A stretch of 64,000 nt of DNA from Haloarcula marismortui ATCC 43049. GTDB taxonomy: Archaea; Halobacteriota; Halobacteria; Halobacteriales; Haloarculaceae. Each line of letters begins with the position of its first letter. Position 1 is the first letter of the stretch. This document shows positions 8,604-17,521 of this stretch, one piece after another. The stretch is from contig NC_006395.1 of NCBI RefSeq assembly GCF_000011085.1, forward strand, positions 346,555 through 410,554. Direction: 5' to 3'. Under the pieces are notes generated by a model. The model made no database searches. It worked only from the letters and a program-made list of their open reading frames with translations, and was not told the origin of the DNA. A program made the translations under genes and the position numbers.

Positions 8604-9404
8604 TCAGGCATTGTTCTCGTGAATCGCAACCATGAGGGCCGCGAGTTCGTCGCCGATGACCGAGCGGATTCGTTCGCCTGTCTCCGCGCTCGCCTGCTTC
8701 GGCGTCCCGATAGCTCCGGATGAGGAATACTCGTCGAACGAGCGGTAGACAGAGACGTTGCCCCCGTCAAGCAAGTCTTGCCCGCCCCAGCCGTAGTGTT
8801 CGTCCATCGGTTCACCGTCGCGGACCGCCGGGTCACCCACGAGGTCTGGTCGGAGCGCAAGCATGAGGGACGTCTCGAACTCACCGCCGTGAGCCATCCC
8901 CCCTGTCTCGGTGGTCCGGAGCTCCTCGATTCTATCCGACGCCAGATGGAAGTACGTCGTCCCGAGTACTTCCGCATCAGTGTCGACGCCCACAGTACTC
9001 ACGACGGCGTCGATGAGTGAACTGTTCCCGCCGTGGCCGTTGACGAACAGCATCGCGTCGAATCCGTTCTGGATGCCAGCGTGTGCGATATCCTCAAGTG
9101 TCGCTCGCAAGTGCGCGAACTCGAGTGAGAGGGTCCCACCGAACGACAGATGGTGTGGCGAGAACCCACTCCAGACCGGCGGTGTCACGACGACAGGAAC
9201 GCCATCTAGGCGCTCGATAGCAGTGTCGACCATCGCCTCGACGAGGAGTGTGTCGGTGACGACCGGGAGGTGGTTCCCGTGCTGTTCGACGCTTCCGACG
9301 GGAATAACGAGAACTGAGCCCGGCTGTTCGCCAACATTTCGGATCTGACCCGCAGTCATCCCAGCCCACTCGCTCTCTTTCCGACCGATAGTATCGTACA
9401 ACAT
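8604..9404 (-). CDS. Creatininase-family metal-dependent amidohydrolase
   Basis: Cytoplasmic metalloenzyme of 266 residues in the creatininase family, whose members open cyclic amides (creatinine) or cleave formamides such as FAPy and mycofactocin-type peptides. Metal-site motifs are complete: VGSVEQHGNHLP (E40, H42) followed by TDT (D51), NGHGGN at residues 122-127, and HGGEFETS with E175. Its stop is two bases from the end of the next gene upstream (ATPase stop side 9406), so it is tightly within the operon. Its place between an ATPase gene and a binding-protein gene is unusual and suggests it acts on the imported compound, possibly one with an amide bond. The exact substrate is not predictable. 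Confidence 0.9.
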   Translation of the reverse strand: MLYDTIGRKESEWAGMTAGQIRNVGEQPGSVLVIPVGSVEQHGNHLPVVTDTLLVEAMVDTAIERLDGVPVVVTPPVWSGFSPHHLSFGGTLSLEFAHLRATLEDIAHAGIQNGFDAMLFVNGHGGNSSLIDAVVSTVGVDTDAEVLGTTYFHLASDRIEELRTTETGGMAHGGEFETSLMLALRPDLVGDPAVRDGEPMDEHYGWGGQDLLDGGNVSVYRSFDEYSSSGAIGTPKQASAETGERIRSVIGDELAALMVAIHENNA

Positions 9405-9405
9405 A

Positions 9406-10503
9406 TTACACCGACTCTGTCCGCTGCAACTGATTCAGTTCCACACGCTCGCCATCTGGACCGAACAGATGCATATCCTCTGTATGAAACCCGAGCGCGA
9501 TTTTGTCGCCCCGTTCTGGGCGGTATTCGCTACTGACCCGGGCAACGACTTCTTTCGACCCGCCTGCAGTCTCCAGATAGAGGAAGTTGTCAGACCCCAT
9601 TGGTTCTACGACATCGACAACTGTATTGATGTACTCGCCGGCGTCCTCGGCGACGAAATCTTCCGGGCGGACGCCCAGCGTGTACTCCCCGTCCGGAATG
9701 TCGACGTTGAGCGTAAACTCAATATTTGACGAGTGGAACGTCGCGTGCCCGCCGCTATTGGTTACACTCGCTTCGAAGAAGTTCATCGATGGTGACCCGA
9801 TGAACCCCGCGACAAATTTGTTGTTGGGCTCATCGTAGCAGCGTTCCGGTGGCGCGACCTGCTGGAGTTCACCCTGATTGAGAATCACGATCCGGTCGGC
9901 CATCGTCATCGCTTCCGTCTGATCGTGCGTGACGTAAATCGTCGTCACGTCCAACTCTTCTTGGATCCGCTGGATCTCCGTGCGCATCTGTGTCCGAAGC
10001 TTCGCGTCGAGATTCGACAGCGGTTCGTCCATCAGAAACACGTCCGGGTCGCGGACAATAGCCCGCCCAAGTGCGACACGCTGTTGCTGGCCACCCGAGA
10101 GTTGCTTCGGCAGGTCGTCCATGAGGTCCGCAATCTCCAGCAGTTCGGCGGCCTCAGTCACGCGCTGTTCGATTTGATCATCGTACTCGCCTGACAGTCG
10201 GAGCCCGAAGGACATGTTATCGCGCACGGTCATATGCGGGTACAGTGCGTAGCTCTGGAACACCATCGCAATGTTCCGGTCCTGTGGACGAACGTCGTTG
10301 ACTACGCTCCCCCCGATAGCAATCTCACCGTCGGTGACTGTTTCGAGCCCAGCAATCATCCGAAGTGTGGTCGATTTCCCACATCCGGATGGGCCGACAA
10401 CGACGACAAACTCACCGTCCTCGACGGCCAGAGAAAGGTCCTCAACTGCAAGGACATCGTCGTCGTATACCTTGCTGACGTTTGATAGTGTAACTTCGCT
10501 CAT
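9406..10503 (-). CDS. ABC transporter ATP-binding protein (MalK/UgpC type)
   Basis: ATPase of 365 residues powering the sugar-type importer; first gene of the operon. Walker A is GPSGCGKST near residue 37, the signature is LSGGQQQRVALGRAI, and Walker B with the D-loop is VFLMDEPLSNLDAKL. The C-terminal third has the TOBE-type regulatory domain of MalK/UgpC (for example YTLGVRPEDF). The frame is open to 10533, but ATG 10503 (MSEVTLSNVSKVY) gives the standard start. A TATA-like element lies about 30 bases upstream, fitting a leaderless or very short-leader transcript. Confidence 0.93.
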   Translation of the reverse strand: MSEVTLSNVSKVYDDDVLAVEDLSLAVEDGEFVVVVGPSGCGKSTTLRMIAGLETVTDGEIAIGGSVVNDVRPQDRNIAMVFQSYALYPHMTVRDNMSFGLRLSGEYDDQIEQRVTEAAELLEIADLMDDLPKQLSGGQQQRVALGRAIVRDPDVFLMDEPLSNLDAKLRTQMRTEIQRIQEELDVTTIYVTHDQTEAMTMADRIVILNQGELQQVAPPERCYDEPNNKFVAGFIGSPSMNFFEASVTNSGGHATFHSSNIEFTLNVDIPDGEYTLGVRPEDFVAEDAGEYINTVVDVVEPMGSDNFLYLETAGGSKEVVARVSSEYRPERGDKIALGFHTEDMHLFGPDGERVELNQLQRTESV

Positions 10504-10531
10504 ACCGAGTAGAAGAAGCATCGCAATCATC

Positions 10532-10539
10532 ATTAATAA
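10532..10539 (-). promoter_or_regulatory. TATA-like promoter element of the 10503-1081 operon
   Basis: Read on the minus strand the bases are TTTATTAA, about 30 nt before the ATG at 10503. Spacing fits a haloarchaeal leaderless transcript. No experimental support. Confidence 0.5.
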
Positions 10540-10750
10540 ATGTTGGTAGTGGTGGCAGAGTCAGGCAGACCAATCACATCGAAACCCGCGGGCCGCCTGT
10601 GGAGCACCGTCGGATATAACTGCGTAGCCGGCAGTTCTGCACCGAGGCCAAACGTTACACCCGCAAGTATGACCTATAGTATGCTGCAGAATACGGAGCA
10701 GAGACCGACTAAAGCGTAGAAAACAGGATACCAGAGCGTTTCCAAACCCT

Positions 10751-10769
10751 TTCAATGAGATTGAAAGTC
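10751..10769. promoter_or_regulatory. Candidate IclR operator 1 (inverted repeat)
   Basis: CTTTCAAT-GAG-ATTGAAAG: perfect 8-base arms with a 3-base spacer, 248 bases before the ATPase start codon. The arms resemble those at 10961-10981, with the same spacer length, which suggests one regulator binds both. Confidence 0.5.
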
Positions 10770-10960
10770 ACGTGGGACGCTCGTACGGAATACACGAATG
10801 TCACAAAACGACGCCAGAGTGTCTGTAACTACTGAATCAGGTGTTGAAGCCTCCAGCCCACATGTTCATGTGGTTTGTTGCCACCCCCCGAGAGTAAGGA
10901 GAGTGCAGAAAATAACACTCGTACTCTTGTTAGAATATCGTCTCTAACGGGACACCGACA

Positions 10961-10981
10961 GTTTCCAATATGATTGGAAAC
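10961..10981. promoter_or_regulatory. Candidate IclR operator 2 (inverted repeat)
   Basis: GTTTCCAAT-ATG-ATTGGAAAC: perfect 9-base arms, 3-base spacer, about 50 bases before the IclR start codon and about 22 bases before its TATA-like element (around 11003-11010). This placement suits autoregulation. Confidence 0.55.
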
Positions 10982-11031
10982 ATTTTGTCTCTCGACGGAA
11001 TCTATTTTACCCTGCAAGAAAAAGCGCATCC

Positions 11032-11814
11032 ATGCCCTCACAGAACAACAAAACGATCAGCGCGGTCGAGACAACGCTGGACATTCTCGCTGCCCTCGGA
11101 AAAGTTGAACCAGTCGGTCTTTCCGAGCTTGCGTCTCATCTTGATATCCCCACAAGTACTGTCTTTATCCACCTCAACACACTTGTCCAGCGGGACTACG
11201 TTGTCAAGGATGCCGGGCAGTATCGTCGATCGTTCCGCTTTCTTGAGCTCGGTGGCAGCGTTCGGCAAAGACTGGACATCGGCCGACTGCTTCGCAATAA
11301 GGTTGAAGAACTCAGCAGAGAAACTGGCGAGATTGCTGGTGCCGGCATCGAGGAGAACGGCCAGCGGGTCATTCTCTACAGGAGCTCAGGCGGAAAGGCT
11401 GCAGGCGACGAAATTCCCATTGGGAATCACACAGAGATGCACTGGACATCGCTGGGCAAAGTAATTCTGGCGCACCTTCCGGTGGAAAAACGAAACGAAA
11501 TCGTTGCCGACCATGGGCTTCCGAAAGGGACTGATAACACGTTGTCATCCCGGTCTGCTCTCGAAGCGGCGCTTGAACGAATTCGCGACCAGGGCTATGC
11601 GATAGACGACGAGGAGCATCTCAGAGGTGTTCGAGGTGTCGCTGTTCCGATATTCAACGACGAACAGGAAGTCATGGTGTCTCTTGGTATTACTGGGCCC
11701 AGAGATCGATTCACCTCCAGATACATGGCAAATCTGCTTGAGATACTTCGATATACGAAAAACGAAATCGAAGTTCGAAGTCAGTACTACGAATACAGTA
11801 CGATAGACGGATAG
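11032..11814 (+). CDS. IclR-family transcriptional regulator
   Basis: DNA-binding regulator of 260 residues, divergent from the sugar-type ABC operon and its probable controller. The N-terminal winged helix-turn-helix (residues about 10-65) contains VGLSELASHLDIPTSTVFIH. The rest is the IclR effector-binding domain with motifs RQRLDIGRLLRNKVEELSRE, MHWTSLGKVILAHLP near residue 145 and DEEHLRGVRGVAVPIFN near 195. Family members bind a pathway metabolite and switch nearby catabolic operons. A palindrome overlaps the region just upstream of its promoter. Start ATG 11032 lies about 25 bases after a TATA-like stretch, consistent with leaderless translation. Confidence 0.92.
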   Translation: MPSQNNKTISAVETTLDILAALGKVEPVGLSELASHLDIPTSTVFIHLNTLVQRDYVVKDAGQYRRSFRFLELGGSVRQRLDIGRLLRNKVEELSRETGEIAGAGIEENGQRVILYRSSGGKAAGDEIPIGNHTEMHWTSLGKVILAHLPVEKRNEIVADHGLPKGTDNTLSSRSALEAALERIRDQGYAIDDEEHLRGVRGVAVPIFNDEQEVMVSLGITGPRDRFTSRYMANLLEILRYTKNEIEVRSQYYEYSTIDG

Positions 11815-12243
11815 ACAAGAATATGATAGTGAAACGCTCAACACCACAAACAAAATAGAAACGTAGCGTCAGTCTAGGACGGCTTTTGTCTCCGAACTTC
11901 ACCGTGTAGGTATTGGCTCCTGTCGGTTCAACCCCTATATCCTATGTTTCGATTCGACTGTTTCATATGATCGAACTAGAAAAACCGTGGGAAAGCCATC
12001 TGAGTCTCTTCTTCATTTTGATTGTACGACTAAGTCTCGGGTCACCTCCTACATCATATAACGCCTGTACTTCTGTTATTCTTTTTGCGTGATAATCAGA
12101 CCGTGCCGACATTGTTTCGCTCAATCGAACTAGCCTCGCAAATAGTGTCACACACTCACACAAAAAATAATAGCGAATGACACTTCATGATTCTGGTTTT
12201 GTTCTACCGAACTACTAAATCCCATCAGACACACAGCCGACAT
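11815..12243. other. Intergenic gap, no gene recognised
   Basis: About 430 AT-rich bases between two IclR genes. Short open frames here lack haloarchaeal codon bias. It should hold the promoter of the second IclR gene. Confidence 0.5.
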
Positions 12244-13026
12244 ATGTCTGTGAATACCACGGAACTATCGATCGAGATTATTGATATCGTCTCCGACCGT
12301 GACGGTGCACGGCTTCGGGATATCGTTGAAGAGGTAGACGTGGCCAAGAGTACTGCACATAAGCACCTCACCACGCTCCGCGACAGCGGCTTTCTGGTCA
12401 AACGCGGCGAAATCTATCAGGTCGGGTTGCGGTTCTTGAATTACGGTGAACAGGCACGAAGCCGATGGCCCGGCTATCCGCATATCGAGGAAGCAATCGC
12501 AGCCCTCACCGAACGGACAGAGGAAGAGTGTGACTTCGTGGCTCCGGACCGTGGCAGGGTTATCACAATCGCCGAATCGTACCACAAGTGGGCAAAGTTC
12601 GAGGGGACGACCACTGACGGACCATCGAAGGAGTACCGGGCCAGAACGGGGTCATATTATCACATGCACGCGACCGCGTCTGGGCTGGCAGTGTTGTCCA
12701 CCTATTCCAAGTCCCGGGTCGAAGACGTTATCGAGCGGTGGGGGCTCCCTGCACGGACTGACCACACGATCACGTCGCGGGAAGAGTTGCACGCCGAACT
12801 GGAGCAGATTCGAGAACGCGGCTACGCTGTCGACGATCAGGGGTACACTGACGGGATGCGAAGCATTGGGAAAGCCGTTCACGGGCCGGAGGGGGACGTG
12901 ATTGGCGCGCTCAGTGTCTCGGGCCCGACCTATCGGGTCGATGGGATGGTTCTCGAACAGGAAGTTCCGAATGCACTCAGGGATGTCGTTGACGAACTTG
13001 AAGAGCGTCTCCGAACGACGAACTAA
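12244..13026 (+). CDS. IclR-family transcriptional regulator
   Basis: Second IclR-type regulator (260 residues from ATG 12244; the open frame begins at 12187 but the extra residues are unlike the family). The helix-turn-helix lies in residues about 20-60 (RDIVEEVDVAKSTAHKHLTT), and the effector domain has YYHMHATASGLAVLSTYS and DDQGYTDGMRSIGKAVHGPE. It is encoded just upstream of, and in the same direction as, the polyamine-type ABC genes, with a separate promoter for the latter. It probably controls that import and oxidation cluster. It is only distantly like the first IclR protein, so the two likely sense different compounds. Confidence 0.9.
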   Translation: MSVNTTELSIEIIDIVSDRDGARLRDIVEEVDVAKSTAHKHLTTLRDSGFLVKRGEIYQVGLRFLNYGEQARSRWPGYPHIEEAIAALTERTEEECDFVAPDRGRVITIAESYHKWAKFEGTTTDGPSKEYRARTGSYYHMHATASGLAVLSTYSKSRVEDVIERWGLPARTDHTITSREELHAELEQIRERGYAVDDQGYTDGMRSIGKAVHGPEGDVIGALSVSGPTYRVDGMVLEQEVPNALRDVVDELEERLRTTN

Positions 13027-13180
13027 TCTTGGCGGCGCGTTTCGTAACAACACCCTGTTTTCTAGCCACCGACTACTAGTCCGTCTCTGGCTGGAACATC
13101 CCACTTCATTTCTTCCCAAGCGATGCTTTCTGCTGGAATCGCGGACTGTGGTTGCATCAGAGTGGGGTATCGAAGGTAGT

Positions 13181-13190
13181 TTTTTATAAT
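13181..13190 (+). promoter_or_regulatory. TATA element of the polyamine-type ABC operon
   Basis: TTTTTATAAT lies about 26-35 nt before the ATG at 13216. This spacing argues for that ATG over the GTG at 13195. A near-identical TTTTTATAAT precedes the alcohol dehydrogenase gene. Confidence 0.6.
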
Positions 13191-13215
13191 ATGCGTGGAA
13201 TATGTGCGTATAGCA

Positions 13216-14409
13216 ATGTGTGGCAATAACGAGCATACCGAGAGCGAACCGATCCGACAGTCTGGGACCAGCCGTCGACGGTTCTTGACCGCCGCCGGAG
13301 CTGGAACCGCCGGTGTGTTTGCTGGATGCGCTTCGTTGGCCAGCGATGACGGCGACGGTGGGACCGGTGGTGAAAGTGGCGGTGCCAGCACGGGCGACAG
13401 TAGTAGTGGCCAGGATTTCAGCGGTGAGACACTGCGCGTAATGGTCTGGAGCGGGAACTACGCTGACCGCTTCGAAGAAACGATAAAACCGATGTACGAA
13501 GAGCGGACTGGTGGTCGATTACAGGTCAACCGCGGCTGGAACGAGATCCTGGCAAAAATCAGATCAGCACCGGAGGATCAGCCACCGTTTGATGTCACCA
13601 TCACGGAGGGGTATTTTTACCTCCTTGGTCGCAACGATGACCTGTTCTTGCCGGTACGAGAGGAGAACGTGCCGAATCTGGATGGCGTCATTGACTATTA
13701 CACTGATTTCCGAACCACGGAGTTCGGGGTCCCCGTCGACGGTGCGCCGACGACGCTCATCTATCGAAACGATATAGATTTCGAACCGACCACCTGGGCC
13801 GACCTTGCCGCCCCAGAAGCCGCCAACGGGAATGGAATCGGTATCGACAAAGGGTTCTGGTGGTTCCCACAGCATGACGCTGCTGTCGCGATGGATGCGA
13901 AGGAGCTTGCTGGGGAAGTGTACGATGAGGACCTCTCGATGGACGTGTTTGACTATATGGAGGAGCAGTGGAACATCCAGGGCTGGGCTTCTTCCGGGGA
14001 AGACATCTGGCAACTGTTCGAGAACGGCATTATCGACCACGCGCAGTGGTACTACGAACAGACCGCGTACGATATTGACGACTATCCTAACCTGAGCCAC
14101 ACCGCACCGGATAGAAACAGCGGTTTCGTCAACCACTGGTGTCCGGTCCGTGGCACTGACAAACGGCGGATGGCGGAGGATTTCTTGAATTTCCTGCTGG
14201 ACGCCGAGACCCAGACACGGTGGTCGGAAAACAGTCCGACGCTGTTTACGAATACGGACATGGAATACGCGACTGAAAAACTCAACGAGGACCTCCCCAA
14301 CAACAGTGACGAAGCAGCGCTCGTCGCCTGGCCGGAGTTCGATTACATCAACTCGAACTTTGACAGCTTCAACCAGCGGATCTCGGAGATGGAGGCGAGT
14401 TCGAACTAG
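13216..14409 (+). CDS. Extracellular solute-binding lipoprotein, spermidine/putrescine type
   Basis: PotD-like binding lipoprotein of 397 residues. The N-terminus has the twin-arginine motif SRRRFLT (residues 19-25), a hydrophobic core and lipobox FAGCAS with Cys38. A Gly/Ser/Asp-rich tether follows. The mature domain begins with LRVMVWSGNYADRFEETIKP, the usual PotD/family-1 opening, and later has DIWQLFENGIIDHAQWYYEQ and NHWCPVRGTDKRRMAEDFLN, a pattern of polyamine/iron/compatible-solute binders. The upstream TATA supports ATG 13216. It is followed by the ATPase and two permeases. Spermidine itself is not certain: this family also binds other amines, osmolytes and dipeptides. Confidence 0.9.
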   Translation: MCGNNEHTESEPIRQSGTSRRRFLTAAGAGTAGVFAGCASLASDDGDGGTGGESGGASTGDSSSGQDFSGETLRVMVWSGNYADRFEETIKPMYEERTGGRLQVNRGWNEILAKIRSAPEDQPPFDVTITEGYFYLLGRNDDLFLPVREENVPNLDGVIDYYTDFRTTEFGVPVDGAPTTLIYRNDIDFEPTTWADLAAPEAANGNGIGIDKGFWWFPQHDAAVAMDAKELAGEVYDEDLSMDVFDYMEEQWNIQGWASSGEDIWQLFENGIIDHAQWYYEQTAYDIDDYPNLSHTAPDRNSGFVNHWCPVRGTDKRRMAEDFLNFLLDAETQTRWSENSPTLFTNTDMEYATEKLNEDLPNNSDEAALVAWPEFDYINSNFDSFNQRISEMEASSN

Positions 14410-14473
14410 CGATGTCGGGACCGATGTTTACAAGGGACCAGTGTCTCAGTGGCCAACACGAATTGCATAACTC

Positions 14474-15610
14474 ATGTCGGAGATAGAACTACAGAACCTC
14501 TCGAAATCGTTCGGGGAGCTCGATGCGGTGACAGATGTCTCCCTATCCGTTCGGGACGGGGAACTGTTGTGCTTACTCGGTCCCAGTGGCTGTGGCAAGT
14601 CGACGACGATGCGAATGATCAGTGGGCTGGAGACACCGTCGTCCGGGACAGTCTACATCGGAGATGCGGACGTGACCGACGAACCGGCCTACGACAGGGA
14701 CACCTCGATGGTGTTCCAGAACTGGGCGCTGTTCCCTTACAAGACCGTACTTGAGAACGTTGCGTTCGGTCTCAAGATGCGTGGCATGGGAAAACAGCAG
14801 CGGCGTGACCGCGCCAGCGAGATGCTGGACCGCGTTCACATGGATGGGTATGAAAGTCACAGTCCGACCGACCTCTCGGGTGGCCAGAAACAGCGTGTCG
14901 CGCTGGCACGGTCGCTGGCAGTGGACCCTGACGTGCTACTGCTTGATGAACCCCTCTCGAACTTGGATAAGCGACTGCGTGAGGAGATGGAGATCGAGCT
15001 GAAAGATATTCGCGAAGAGTTTCAGAAAACGTTCGTTCACGTCACACACAATCAGGACGAAGCGTTCACCCTTGCTGATCGTATCGGCATAATGAACGAT
15101 GGGCGACTGGTGCAGGTCGGAGAGCCGAATGAAGTGTATCGGGACCCGAAAAACAAGTTTGTCGAGGAATTCCTGGGTGATACAAACTTCGTCAGTGGTA
15201 CTGTAAGCGACAGTGACGGCCAGTACAGCTATCTGGTGACGGAGTTCGACTCGGAGATCCGTGTACCGGTGACTTCGAAAATCCAGCCCGAAGCGTCCCT
15301 TACTGTCTCGCTCCGTCCCGAGTTCATGCAAATAGCTCCTCTCACCGATGAATCAACCCGGGCATCTCACCAGACCCGTGCCGACGGTAACGGCGGTGGT
15401 GGTGGTGTTTCCGGGACCGTAGAGAGTACTATTTATCGCGGCTCCAGCATCCGCCATGTCGTCGACATCGGCGGGGAGCAACTGTTCGTCGAACAGAGCG
15501 TTACTGACCAATCAGCAATTGATGAAGGAGATACGGTTGAGCTCAGCTGGGATATCGATGACATACTGCTGTTCCGTCCCGACGGCACGAGGGTGAGGGA
15601 CCGACAATGA
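14474..15610 (+). CDS. ABC transporter ATP-binding protein (PotA type)
   Basis: ATPase subunit of 378 residues. Walker A GPSGCGKST is near residue 37, the Q-loop is in MVFQNWALFPYKTV, the signature is LSGGQKQRVALARSL, and Walker B is LLLDEPLSNLD. A PotA-like C-terminal TOBE domain follows after about residue 240, with a Gly-rich stretch near residue 305. The last four bases overlap the start of the next gene (15607), indicating coupling to the first permease. It would energise import of the compound bound by the lipoprotein at 13216. Confidence 0.93.
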   Translation: MSEIELQNLSKSFGELDAVTDVSLSVRDGELLCLLGPSGCGKSTTMRMISGLETPSSGTVYIGDADVTDEPAYDRDTSMVFQNWALFPYKTVLENVAFGLKMRGMGKQQRRDRASEMLDRVHMDGYESHSPTDLSGGQKQRVALARSLAVDPDVLLLDEPLSNLDKRLREEMEIELKDIREEFQKTFVHVTHNQDEAFTLADRIGIMNDGRLVQVGEPNEVYRDPKNKFVEEFLGDTNFVSGTVSDSDGQYSYLVTEFDSEIRVPVTSKIQPEASLTVSLRPEFMQIAPLTDESTRASHQTRADGNGGGGGVSGTVESTIYRGSSIRHVVDIGGEQLFVEQSVTDQSAIDEGDTVELSWDIDDILLFRPDGTRVRDRQ

Positions 15611-16527
15611 GTGTCGACTCCAGAACGACTGTGTTAGACCGCCTCTGGTCGCTATTTGAGGGACAGTCTGGCTCTCGCCGCTCGTTGTTGCTGATGAGCC
15701 CACTGATCCTGTTCGAGTTGCTGGTGTTCGTGGTTCCGTTTCTGTTGCTGGTTCGCATCAGTTTCAGCGAACAGTCACAGGGCCTCCCGTATGCCGAGGG
15801 GACGTTCACCATCGCATCGTAAGTGCAGGTCCTCCAGTCTGAGTTGCTCCAGGGAATCATCGTGTATTCGTTCAAGCTCGGCATCATCGCGACGCTACTC
15901 ACAGTCGTCCTCGCGGTTTTCTATGCATATGCCACCTGGCGCGCGAACGGGGTGCGGAAATCGGCCCTGTTATTTTCGGTTGTGCTGCCGCTGTTGACGA
16001 CACTCGTAATCAAGACGTACGTGTGGGTTCCGTTGCTGGCTCCGAACGGGACGGCCAACAGCCTCTTGCTCGCAGTCGGCCTCATTCAGGCACCCCTGCA
16101 GATAGTCCCGAACACGCTTGGCGTCGTCATCGGACAAGTGTATATCGTCTTCCCGTATGCGATGCTGGCAATTTACAGCGTCCTGACAACCGTTGAATGG
16201 GAGCTTGTCGAGGCGGCCAGGGACCTCGGAGCCAGCCGAATCCGGTCTTTCTTTGCGGTCGTTCTGCCAGAGATTATGCCAGGAATCACCGTCGCGACTG
16301 TTATCTCCTTTGCCTGGAGCGTCGGCGCGTATTCCGCACCGGCGCTGCTCGGTGCAGGGAGCGATCGCCCGTTCGCACTCGAAGTGCAGGAGCAGATGCT
16401 AGTCAATTTCAACTGGCCGATAGCCACTGCCCTCTCGACGGTAATGCTCGTCCTGATGTTCGTGAGCATTCTTGTCATCTACACTGTCCTCGGCCGCTTT
16501 GGAGGTGACGTGACCAATGCAACGTAG
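15607..16527 (+). pseudogene. ABC permease, PotB type, interrupted by an in-frame TAA
   Basis: First permease gene of the polyamine-type importer, broken by one stop codon. The frame starting at 15607 encodes 71 residues with the first membrane helix and ends at TAA (15820-15822). The same frame continues directly with GTG at 15823 for 234 residues. No shift is needed, and the two pieces join smoothly (TFTIAS-stop-VQVLQSELLQ) where PotB proteins usually have an aromatic residue, so the stop looks like a Tyr codon changed to TAA. The downstream part keeps the remaining helices and the EAA loop (EAARDLGASRIRSFFAVVLP). Either the permease is lost, or two polypeptides are made by restart at GTG 15823, or this is a sequencing error. 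The next gene overlaps its end and is intact. Confidence 0.85.
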
Positions 16528-17326
16528 TCTCGAATGGCTTGGAACGGCAGCGTTTCGCATCGGTTATATAGCGATATTCGTTGTCATGCTGTTACCGCTG
16601 GGTATTGTTATTGCAACGTCCTTCTCCGCGTCGGGGAACTTGCAGTTCCCGCCGCAAGCGCTCTCCCTGCGATGGTACAGCGCGTTCTTTGCCGATGTGG
16701 TGTGGCTACGAGCGTTCGATAATAGTCTCGTCGTCGGTGTCGGAACGACGGTCGTCGCTACGTTTATGGGCATCACGGCTGCGTTCGGTCTTGAAGCACA
16801 CAGAGGCCGGTTCGGTGATATCCTGACGCCCATCGTCATCCTACCATTGCTCATTCCGCCGGTCATCCTTGGGGTGACGCTGCTCGTGTATTTCAGCAGG
16901 CTTGGGTTTCGGTCGTCGTATCTCAGCATCATCTTGGCCCACAGTCTCTGGGCCACACCGCTCGTGTTCTTCGTGATGCAGTCCGTCTTCCAGCGGTTCG
17001 ACTGGCAACTGCGCGACGCTGGGATGGACCTCGGGGCGAATCCGATCCGTGTGTTCATCCACGTCATCCTGCCGAACGTCAAAAGCGGGATACTTGTGTC
17101 TGCGCTGCTGGCGTTCATTATCAGCCTGCAGGAGTTCGTGATGGCGCTGTTCCTGTCGAACTATCAGACGCAGACGATTCCCGTGCTGGCCTGGAATTCC
17201 CTGCGCCAGTCGCTTACGCCCATCGTCAGTGTCGTCTCGACGTTTCTCATCCTCATCTCCGTTGTCGGGCTCCTCGCCGCCGCTCTCGCCACAAATATCG
17301 AATTCGTGGCGAAACGGTTGTCCTGA
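16517..17326 (+). CDS. ABC transporter permease, PotC type
   Basis: Second permease of the polyamine-type importer, 269 residues with about six helices. The EAA loop reads RDAGMDLGANPIRVFIHVIL near residue 160. The opening, with a hydrophobic helix followed by TSFSASGNLQFPPQALSLRW, matches PotC/YdcV-type subunits. Its ATG lies 11 bases inside the end of the PotB frame, so it depends on translation of that frame reaching its end. The stop in PotB may therefore also lower expression of this gene. A 12-base palindrome (CTGAAATTTCAG, 17323-17334) overlaps its stop codon. Confidence 0.92.
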   Translation: MQRSLEWLGTAAFRIGYIAIFVVMLLPLGIVIATSFSASGNLQFPPQALSLRWYSAFFADVVWLRAFDNSLVVGVGTTVVATFMGITAAFGLEAHRGRFGDILTPIVILPLLIPPVILGVTLLVYFSRLGFRSSYLSIILAHSLWATPLVFFVMQSVFQRFDWQLRDAGMDLGANPIRVFIHVILPNVKSGILVSALLAFIISLQEFVMALFLSNYQTQTIPVLAWNSLRQSLTPIVSVVSTFLILISVVGLLAAALATNIEFVAKRLS

Positions 17327-17488
17327 AATTTCAGGGGGCCGTTTCGATTGTAAAATCGCCGGACTAACAGACGAAGCTGAATTTCTGAGATTACTATATT
17401 TTTGGTACAAGACTAAATGACGAGGACACTATCAAGCAATTCTCAAAAAATTATATAATATCCCATCTGAAGAGCAGAGCGGGAAAAT

Positions 17489-17498
17489 ATTTTTATAA
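17489..17498 (+). promoter_or_regulatory. TATA element of the alcohol dehydrogenase gene
   Basis: TATTTTTATAAT-like stretch about 25-33 nt before ATG 17522, in a strongly AT-rich segment. It suggests the dehydrogenase genes have their own promoter, nearly identical to that of the ABC operon. Confidence 0.55.
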
Positions 17499-17521
17499 TG
17501 TGGTACCGTCACACAATACGT

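Larger units (their letters stand above)
10504..11031. other. Divergent intergenic region with two matching palindromes
   Basis: This 528-base region separates the sugar-type ABC operon (leftward) from the IclR gene (rightward). It holds a promoter on each side and two inverted repeats listed separately. No convincing gene is seen inside. Confidence 0.6.

Noticed and set aside
11963..12163. A 66-residue minus-strand frame between the IclR genes
   Set aside because: AT-rich, no coding bias, no recognisable pattern; overlaps the expected promoter zone.
17323..17334. CTGAAATTTCAG palindrome at the PotC stop codon
   Set aside because: 12 bases and partly coding; could be chance and has no promoter nearby.
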